In this document: positions 52,919 through 62,000 of the stretch, one piece after another
Position numbering within the stretch: the stretch's first letter is position 1
How the letters are laid out: every line of letters starts with the position of its first letter
Assembly: GCF_003970675.1 (NCBI RefSeq)
Contig: NZ_CP034563.1
Location: 1,347,356-1,411,355 of the forward strand
DNA length: 64,000 nt
Source: Flammeovirga pectinis
Lineage (GTDB): Bacteria > Bacteroidota > Bacteroidia > Cytophagales > Flammeovirgaceae
Direction of reading: 5' to 3'
The notes under the pieces: generated by a model
What the model was told of the DNA's origin: nothing
What the model saw: only the letters and a program-made list of their open reading frames with translations
Databases searched by the model: none
Program-made: the position numbers and the translations under genes

Positions 52919-53503
52919 CTACTTTCTAGACCAGTTTATTGATTTATTTATCATCCATAAAAACCCCACCTCACCTGTTACAGTCACAGCAGTTTCTACA
53001 CCTATTTTCCAACCATTATTTCCAACTTTGTAATAAATATCAACCCAAGCATTACTTCTGTTCCAATCTTGCGTGACATCATATGTAGATGTAAAGCCGA
53101 CGGTATAACATAAACGTGTATTTGTAGAAATATCAACACCTGTTACAAAACCAATATTCTCTGCTCTGTTTAAATCTTTTCTAATCGTTAAGTAGGGCAT
53201 TAACTTGTCTGTCAATAAATAACCATAACCTAATGATAAAGAATAATTACCATTCATTTTTTTATTACTTACATCAGATGGGTCTGCAGGAGACATCCAA
53301 TCATTTACCCCTACTCTAACATTTAACCAATGTCTACTATCACTTTTTCCTAATTGTTGCCAAGCAGAGAATTCTGCAGAATTATCCCATCCTGCTAATT
53401 GAAAGACCGTAGTTTGGGCTTTAACTTCTTCTGTTAAACACCATAATGACATTAAAAGTATTCCAAAAACTCTTAACCTACAGTCCGTAAATAATCTACT
53501 CAT
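52919..53503 (-). CDS. Unrecognised exported protein, probable small outer-membrane beta-barrel
   Basis: 194 residues with a Sec signal (RVFGILLMSLWCLTEEVKAQ). The mature part has alternating hydrophobic/polar strands rich in aromatic residues and Gly (e.g. GNYSLSLGYGYLLTDKLMPYLTIRKDLN, TRLCYTVGFTSTYDV, AWVDIYYKVGNNGWKIGVETAVTV), ending in a strand that finishes near INWSRK, all typical of an eight-strand outer-membrane barrel or porin-like protein. I do not recognise the family. It lies alone between the GH30 promoter region and the transglutaminase-like gene. Confidence 0.7.
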   Translation of the reverse strand: MSRLFTDCRLRVFGILLMSLWCLTEEVKAQTTVFQLAGWDNSAEFSAWQQLGKSDSRHWLNVRVGVNDWMSPADPSDVSNKKMNGNYSLSLGYGYLLTDKLMPYLTIRKDLNRAENIGFVTGVDISTNTRLCYTVGFTSTYDVTQDWNRSNAWVDIYYKVGNNGWKIGVETAVTVTGEVGFLWMINKSINWSRK

Positions 53504-53681
53504 AGTATTATAAAATTTAAATAATTGATCAAACGAATGAATAATAACGAGCAGTTGATATCAGAGTTTCATTATTATAGTTGTAAAACGTTAAAATATA
53601 AGTTCTATGTAAAAGAGTGAACTCAAAAAGTGATGGTGAAATAAGAATATGATAGACATAAATACGCTGGATAAACAAAAT

Positions 53682-53706
53682 AGGGAAGCAGTTTAACTAC
53701 TTCCCT
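53682..53706. terminator. Bidirectional terminator overlapping the 3' end of the transglutaminase-like gene
   Basis: Core arms AGGGAAGCAGTT (53682-53693) and AACTACTTCCCT (53695-53706); the pairing extends outward with an ATAAACAAA/TTTGTTTAT flank (from 53671 to about 53717), giving about 23 pairs with two mismatches. It ends just before the stop at 53719. Confidence 0.85.
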
Positions 53707-53718
53707 ACTTTGTTTATT

Positions 53719-55623
53719 TTACATTAAAGAGAAATTCTTTCTTTCATCTTTAAGTTTTGATAACTGCTCATAAGTCTGTTTAATAATAGACTCACAATAC
53801 ATTTTTTCTCTATCTGCAAGTCTATCTATTTCTTTAGACTTAATAGTATGGAATACAACAATTATCTTAGAAAGATCTTTAATCATTTCTGTTTGTGTAA
53901 TCAATTCTTGATTTTGTTCTTCAGAATATTTAAAAAATTCTTGCTTAACATCACAAAAATATTTTTTATCCAAAGATTGAGAAAAGAATAATGCTTTTAA
54001 CGAGGCATTTACTAAATCAAAATCCATTTTATATTTAGTTTCGCCATTAGATTTAATATATAAACCTCTTAGTAAACCTTGTTTCTCTACATATTTTCTT
54101 TTTAATAAAGAGATATAACTAGAAATTTTTGTTTCATTATCGTCTACACTCATTTCTAATACTCTATTTTTCTTTTTAAGTAAAACAATACTCTTCTCTA
54201 CATTAGAAATTTGTTCCGATTGGTGTTCTAATACTTTCAAACTAACATTTGATTGTACTAAAGTATATAATTGCTCTAAATATTCTGTCTGCGATTTATT
54301 TAATTGATTGATGTAATTATTCTGATCAATTAATTTTAAATAGTATTCATTTCTATCTTTTTTTAGAATAGTTAACTGTTCGTTATAAAATTCTACTACA
54401 GAATCAATTTCATGAATTTGTTGATGTGTTATTTTAAAGTACAACCTATCATATTCAGATTTTCTTCTTGGTTTTGATAGACTTGGATAATAACGTTCTT
54501 TTATCTTCTCACTAAATTTCTTATAGTTACTCTGTTCATTTTTAATAGAGTTCTTACGGTCAGAAATTGCGTCTTTCGTTAACAGGTTTCTAGAAATATA
54601 TTTTTCTCTTTTCGATAAGGGAACACTAAAATTATGACGCTCCCATAACACTAAAGCATCTTTCTCTATTCTTGAATAAAATGAGACATCACTGTTATAA
54701 GAAGCTGCAGAAGAAGCGGCTTCATGATAATATATTTGCTTCTTTTTAAAGTAATTAGTGACTGCCTCTTTGTTATCAATATGAGGCACAATTAAAGTCC
54801 CTCCTTTTAATAAACTAGCCTTAGAAAGTTGTTTATGGTTTTTTTGATTAAATTCTAAAGCCATTTTTGCATCAGCATAAATAAAATCTTCTGCAGCAAG
54901 GCTATCAAAATTATCTAGATTTTCTGAAGAATAGACAACACTATTTTCTAAAGGAACGATTCCTTGTATAAATTCTTTAAGTGTTATAGTATTATCTAAT
55001 AACTGCCAAGTTGGATTAGCTGGAAGGTGTGTTTTTATAAATTCGTCTGGTGAAATACAAAAATAATTGTACGTCACTTTACTTCTAAAAACCTTATCAT
55101 TAATATCATTTTTAGCCGTTTTATCTTGATCTGAAGTAACTTTCCCTGCTCCCCATTGGCTATCTACTAAAAACCACCTTTCGTCTAATTTAATAGCATT
55201 CCACGTATGATTTGGTTTGAAAATTACGGTATTAATAACGCTATTATCACTAAACACATAGCCTTCTACTTTTTTACTTCTAATATTTGCCGCATGACAA
55301 AGAGAATCGAATACCATTGCAAAATCTTCGCTGGTACCTTTCTTTCTTTTTAGAATCTGATTTACTGAATAATATTTAGGCTTGGTAATATTGTATGCTT
55401 TCAAATCTACAGTTAGATTATGTACAACCCAAGTATAAATATTAAGTGCTTTTGCATAATCGGTATGCTCATTTTCAGTTAAGTATCTACTCAACTGTTC
55501 AAAAGATACAGTGATCTTACTAGATGCATATTTTGCATACTCTTTTCCTTGTATATCTTGTGCTGTTACCGTAGAACTCTTTATAGCCAGTAGAATAATA
55601 AAGAAGTAAATAATTTGCTTCAT
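53719..55623 (-). CDS. Exported transglutaminase-fold protein with altered catalytic site and coiled-coil C-terminus
   Basis: 634 residues from the ATG at 55623, which begins a clean signal peptide (MKQIIYFFIILLAIKSSTVTAQ); the longer frame from 55677 adds 18 residues of no signal value. Residues about 30-170 are a transglutaminase/kyphoscoliosis-peptidase-like domain (ALNIYTWVVHNLTVD, RKKGTSEDFAMVFDSLC, PNHTWNAIKLDERWFLVDSQWG). The His139 and Asp154 of the triad are present, but where the family has Cys (GxC) this protein has Ser98 (GTSEDFA). It may be a non-catalytic binding domain. From about 355 on the protein is a long, highly charged coiled coil. It lies between the giant adhesin and a small exported protein; role unknown. 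Confidence 0.78.
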   Translation of the reverse strand: MKQIIYFFIILLAIKSSTVTAQDIQGKEYAKYASSKITVSFEQLSRYLTENEHTDYAKALNIYTWVVHNLTVDLKAYNITKPKYYSVNQILKRKKGTSEDFAMVFDSLCHAANIRSKKVEGYVFSDNSVINTVIFKPNHTWNAIKLDERWFLVDSQWGAGKVTSDQDKTAKNDINDKVFRSKVTYNYFCISPDEFIKTHLPANPTWQLLDNTITLKEFIQGIVPLENSVVYSSENLDNFDSLAAEDFIYADAKMALEFNQKNHKQLSKASLLKGGTLIVPHIDNKEAVTNYFKKKQIYYHEAASSAASYNSDVSFYSRIEKDALVLWERHNFSVPLSKREKYISRNLLTKDAISDRKNSIKNEQSNYKKFSEKIKERYYPSLSKPRRKSEYDRLYFKITHQQIHEIDSVVEFYNEQLTILKKDRNEYYLKLIDQNNYINQLNKSQTEYLEQLYTLVQSNVSLKVLEHQSEQISNVEKSIVLLKKKNRVLEMSVDDNETKISSYISLLKRKYVEKQGLLRGLYIKSNGETKYKMDFDLVNASLKALFFSQSLDKKYFCDVKQEFFKYSEEQNQELITQTEMIKDLSKIIVVFHTIKSKEIDRLADREKMYCESIIKQTYEQLSKLKDERKNFSLM

Positions 55624-56088
55624 AAAAAATGTAAGTAGTTGATAGTTATGCTTTCGTACACAATTCAATAACTTCAATTTTCACATTTTTATTGTACTAA
55701 ACAAGTATTTTTTACACTTTTTTTTGAATGATAACAGACTGCAAAACAATAAAATATGAGAATAATTCAATTTAATTTAGAATTATTTTGACACATTAGG
55801 GAACTTAATTGTCTCTATATCGTAAGGGTATTTTTTTTACTTATGATTTGATCATATTTTTTCCACCCTTCATTTTTAAGTCAAAAATCTATATTTTTTC
55901 TAAAATCAGTCATTTCAACCGGTTTAACGTATTATATAAAAAACAAAACAACTCAATAAAAAATGTTTTCTATTGAGTTGCTTATTGTATATTAGGAGAT
56001 ATTTTTTAATATGAAGTAATGTATAAATTATTGAAATAGTTTTCAGATCAATCTAATTTATTTCCAATAAAAACACACTATAATTATT
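55624..56088. other. Gene-free stretch, 465 bp
   Basis: Upstream region of the transglutaminase-like gene and 3' region of the adhesin gene. It contains one clear stem-loop (55949-55980). No open frame or -7 box stands out. Confidence 0.6.
55949..55980 (-). terminator. Terminator after the giant adhesin gene
   Basis: Perfect 10-base arms CAACTCAATA (55949-55958) and TATTGAGTTG (55971-55980); the minus-strand continuation GTTTTGTTTTTTATAT is U-rich. 109 bases past the stop at 56089. Confidence 0.8.
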
Positions 56089-59000
56089 TTACTTTTTTAT
56101 TGTAATATATTTTTTATACACTTTATTATTTATAGAAATGATTGCAAAATAAGTCCCATCAACTAAATATTCTCCTTTATTCTGGATATTTGATTTGCCA
56201 TCCCAATTATTCTGATAATCATTTGAACTATATACTTTTTGCTCCCACCTGTTATATATATCCATCTTCACTTCTGCATCAGGAGCCAATCCCTCAATTA
56301 CAAATTTATCATGAATGTTGTCATTATTAGGAGAAAAACCCTCTGGAATAAAGAAATCTAATTTAACTTCTATCTTAACTTCCTGACTTGTTGTGCAACC
56401 AAACTTATCAGTTATTTCTAAAAACAATGTATAGTTACCTTCTTTGGTAGGCGTATAATCCGTTTCTAATAAAGAGTCGTCCGACAAATAGGTTGCGTCA
56501 CTCCAATTAAAAAACACTCCTTCTCCTGTTATTACAGGATCAAACTCATACGTTTCACCTCTTTGCATTGTTATTGTTTGAGGCAATTTTTTAATCTCAG
56601 GAGCATCTTTCTTTACAACGTGGTATTTGTACCTTGTTACGTTGTTTAACCTATCTGTAATTTCATAAAGGTAATCTCCTTCTGTTACTGTAATTTCTCT
56701 CTGATTTACTGTCGATGATAAAATTTTACCTTTTGTAAATGAGCTTCCTTTATCAATAATCCAAAGTACTTTTTGGGTTGAATTAGATGGTTGTAATCCT
56801 AAAATTTTAATTTCTGGTTTACAATTACCCATTTCAATATTTGTAACATCAATTGCCGCCACAAGACCCGGAACAATTTTTATTAATACTGTCCCTTCTT
56901 CGGAAACAGCTGTATCATCGTCGGTAATTACATACTTAATTTCAACATCACCTTCATAATCTAATTCAGGAAAGAACTTTATTTCTTTTTGAGATACTAC
57001 TGTAAAAGTTCCTTTATTCGGAACTGTAACAGACATCTGAATACCTTTTTGAGAAGGATCTAGATCAATTGTTTTGGTATCAATTGTACCATCTAAGTCA
57101 AAATCATTTGAGATAATATCAACAGTAATAGGCACGTTTTTACCTGTTTCTGCATAATCTAAAATAGCGACAGGAGACTTATTTGGGACTACTAATGCCC
57201 TTGAAAAGTTATTTGGAAGATTAAGATCAGCTTCAAATCCACTAACATTTGCTTCATTTAGGTACACTCCTTTTTTAAGTACTTTAGCCTTAATAGTTAA
57301 TGCTCTCTTATCACCATTGATTAACGATCCTATTATCCATTTACTGTTGACTAAATCGAAATTTGGTAACGATGCACTTATGAATTGATAACCTGAAGGA
57401 ATAATATAATTCACTTTAACATCAGTCGCATTACTAGGACCCATATTTTCAACAAGTAATGTTATATCAATTACATCCTCAATATTTGGGTTCAAATTAC
57501 TGACTGATTGAGTAATTTGTAAATCCGTATCTTTAATTAAGGATTTATTTTTCACAATAATTGGTACTACAACAACTAATATTTTTACTTCGTTAGAAAA
57601 TGCTCCTCTTACATCTTTTACCTTAAATCCTACTTCAACGTCACCAATATAATCTGTTGCAGGTGTAAACTTAATATTTCCATTTCCTAAATATTCAAAG
57701 GTACCGTTTGGCACAACTTTAATTCCACCTGGAGTAGTATTGCCTTCAAAATAGAATAAATTTAAATCTATTTTACTATCAATATCATAGGTTTGATCTT
57801 TCTTACCAGAAGTTTGAAAATAGTCTGAGGTAACAACCTTTTCACTTGCTAATAACTTATTAACTGTCACTTTTAAATTTTTCTTTATTGCGACAGGTGG
57901 TGTATTAACGTTTACAATAGCATTATCTGTTTTCTTTTGATCTACACCTTTTCCATCTTTAAAATTTATACTCACTACATTTGGCCATGTTAATGCAGCA
58001 TTATTCACTATAACTTTTTCAGTAAAAATATAAACCTGCTTTGTAGGTATATCAGGTATATTTTGTAAAGAACCTAAAAATGGATTATTACTGATACTAT
58101 ACCCCTGAGGAGCATTACTTAGTAATTTAATACCTCTAGCATACGATTTACCGTTATTTGTAATACGGATTCTATAATAAAACTGATCTTTATAATTTAC
58201 ATCAACATTCTTCACCCACGTAATCCCTTTATCTAAGGAGAAATCTACTTCAACAAAAAGATCTATTATATTCTCTACCGAAACAGTCTCATCATCAGAG
58301 TTGTCTGTAACATCTATCTCTTTTTCATAAGACGATACATTTACCTTATTAATATAGTTTACTGCATCTAAAACTTCCATTTTGATCAATAGAGATGCTG
58401 AAGCATTTTTTGCCACAACAGGTATATCCCATGTATTCTTTGCTGTATTAAAACTTCCAGCAGAAACACTACTAACAGATAAGTATTTTAAACCACTTGG
58501 AAAATACTCTTCAACTTTAACTTTAGTTGCGTCATATTTTGCAGACTTATTGGTAACCTCTAATTTAAATTCAACAATATCTCCTACTTGATATTTTTTA
58601 CCTACTGTACCTGTTAAACTCTTCTTAACTATTAAGTCTACCTCTTTAACAAATACATTAAAAGTCTGATTAACAATACATTTCCCGTATTTATCTTTGA
58701 CTTGTACTTCGTATACACAATCTGATGACGGTTGGGGAAGTATACCTTTGTAAATACCAGCAGGAACTTTATTATGTGTTTTTTGCTTTTGGTTTACAGA
58801 TCCTTCAAAGCTTCTACCATCCTTTCTACTCCAAGTTATATCAAAAGGACCTGCTCCACTAATGTTTAAATCTAGAGTTGTTGTATTTGTATTAAACTTA
58901 TCAATTACTAGATCTGTTGTAATTACTTTTGAAATAGAAAGAGGGACGTCTTTAATAATTTTAAATGACTTATTTACCTTATTACCAAAATAATCAGTTA

Positions 59001-62000
59001 TTTCAACATCATAACTACCTGGAGTAACATTACTTTCCTGTGTACTTATTTTCTTAACAACTGACGTTGAATTTATACCGGTCCATTTTGTTGTTACATT
59101 ATTAAAATTAGATGTTGAAATAATAGAATAATCAACATCCGTTTCACAGTCAGAAATCGTTTTATCTATTGTTTGAAAGTCATCTACCAATACACCTACT
59201 CGTTCTGTAAAAGTACAACCATATTGGTCTGTAACTTCTAATTGATAAATTGTTGACGAAGTAGGTGAAACACTAATATCTTTAGTATTTGTTGCCGAAG
59301 AAAGACTAGATATATCTCCAGATATTACACTCCATAAATTTGTGATCCCCTTTCCTACAGTTGTAGTCTGAATTAAAACTGTTCCACCTGATGTAATTAC
59401 ATGGCCATTCGGTAGAGCTTTTGTAACTACAATACTTGGTGCGATGTCTTTTTTGACCTCGAAGTTTTTATAAGTAATATTATTATAGCTATCTTCTAAA
59501 GTTAATTGATATATACCAATTGGTAAATCAATAGCTTCATCTATGGCACTAGTTGTTGTTGACCAAGTTTTATTAATAGAATTACTAGTTGCTGAAATCC
59601 CTTTGATAGTTAATTTAGCATCTTTACCACTAGCTTTGACATGATAATTAGATGCTTTCGATTCACAACTTCCTATAAGAACTGTACTAGGTGTTTCTAT
59701 CTCAAATTTAGTCAGATCTACATTTACTTCAACAGGTAACGTTACCTCACAACCAAAATTATTAGTAACCTTAATAGTATATTTATTGACTGCTTTTGTC
59801 AAATCAATTTTAGAACCTGTTGGAGTAAAACTGTATCCATTCTGAAGTAATGTGGTTCCCGTTTCATCATACCATTTAACTGCATTATTAGGTAACCAAA
59901 GGTTATTATATGGCACCATTGCACCATTTTTTAAGTATTCTAATTTCACTTCCAATTTAGGTGATGGAATTCCTGTAATTGAAGTTGTAACATTATTTGT
60001 AACTATAGTTGGGCTTGGAATCTCTTTTACCTCATAAACTTTTGATTCAGTTGGTGATGTTGTTTTTGATGTTGTTTTTCCTTGAAAGGTATTTTCTGCA
60101 ACAAATTTATATTTACCTTTTGACTTTACAGTTAATTTCTTTCCTATAAGTATACCATTTGTATCATTAATATCTGTAATTCCACTTGTAATTACCTTAT
60201 TAACTGTAATAAGATCCATATTCATCCATACCATTTTAGAAATAGTACCAGATGTAGAAGAAGCTATACCATTTAACTCTACATCGTTTAATCCACATTT
60301 TCCTACTTCTAATGGTGTAGTCGTAATTGAAATAGTAGGACCGCTAGCAATTTCAACATTAATTATGCCTTCCTTACAGGTTTGTATACCAGATATATCA
60401 CTAATTAAATATTCAACAGGATCAAAAGTACCAGTTTGTGTTAACGAAGTAGAAGTAAAAGTAACCTTATCATTAATTATATGAAATTCACCTACTTTCA
60501 CACCAAGTTTTTTAGCATCTGTCTTCTTTGTTCCATTTTTAAATTTAAATGTTGAGATATCTAAACCTGAAGAACCAAATTTCTTAATAATATTATTTCT
60601 AGCATCATATTCTAAATCATAATCATTTAATAAAGGCTTAAAATCGAATGTATTCACACCAGTCCCACCCTTAATATTATCTGTAGTTGCTACTGGACAA
60701 TGATTTGGTTTTACTGAAATACTGCCCCATTTTCCTTTAGAAATTGGACTAGAAACACGAGCCCAATTTATATATTCTATACCATTTACATAAGGTAAAA
60801 CCTTCAATTTAATTGTATAAATATATGCTTTAGACGGTTCCATCGAAGGTTCTGTCCACTGATTATAATTAGTATTTTGTGTACCCCCTGAAGCTGAAAC
60901 AAATTTTAATCCAGTAGGAATAACATCCATAATTTCAACATTATCAGCATATGATGGTCCAAAATTTTTCACTTCAATTTGATATGTAATTTCATCTCCA
61001 ATATTTGGAGTTATACTACCATTCTTAATTGTTTTTGTAATTGAAAAATCAGTCTTCCGAATTACGTTGTAATTGGCAATTGATGTAATTTTTGTCGCTC
61101 CTAAAGTATTTTCTGCATCAATATTAAAAGAAGCTACCTTATGTTCCGCTTTAGGTTTAAAAGTAATTATATACTCATAAGTATCTCCAGAACTAATTAA
61201 TGGTTCTGTAATAACTAAATTTCCAGAGAAAGTAGCTTTGTTAGGTATATTCTTAGTTCCTACACTAACACCATTCTTTTTTACTTCAATATCTGTAAGA
61301 GCTGTTAAAAGTGATGAATTTAATTTTAAAGCTAAGCTGTTAGATGTTGCATTATTACAAGAGGACGTATTTTTCACAACAGCTTTAACTTGAAGTACAT
61401 CTTGACCTGCAATTAAATCTTTTGATGACTTTTCCCATGAAGAAGTCGGTAAAGTTCCTGTTTTAACATACAACTCTAAAGCTATAGTAGCTCCATTTAC
61501 AATGGTAATTGGCAATTTATTACTTACGGAACAAGAAGGTAACTTTTTATTCCTAGAGGCTACCCAATACTTTCCTGGAGTTAATGCAGTTCCATCAGCA
61601 AAGCCTGTGCTTGTTAATAGAGTACCAGGATTATTTGCTATATCAGAGTAAAAAATTAATTCTTCTCCAAAACCTACTTTAAACTTTTTACTAACATCTG
61701 CTGTACCTCCTGAACAAGCATCAAAGAAATTAGACGAAGTAGTTTGTAAAATAGTAGGGTTAACAAGCTTCTCAATAGTAAAAAAGTTTTCTACACTAGA
61801 ATTACAAGACCCGTTTCTACCTACTACCTTAAATTTATTTACTCCATCAATTATTTTATTGAAATTTGTAATTGATGCAAAATTAGCAATTTTATTCCAA
61901 ATTGAACCTACTTGAAAGTATATATCAAAAGTAGAAATATTAGTAGGTTTTATGCCATCTACAGTAAATACCGAAGTTAAATCATATTGTTTTTGAACAT

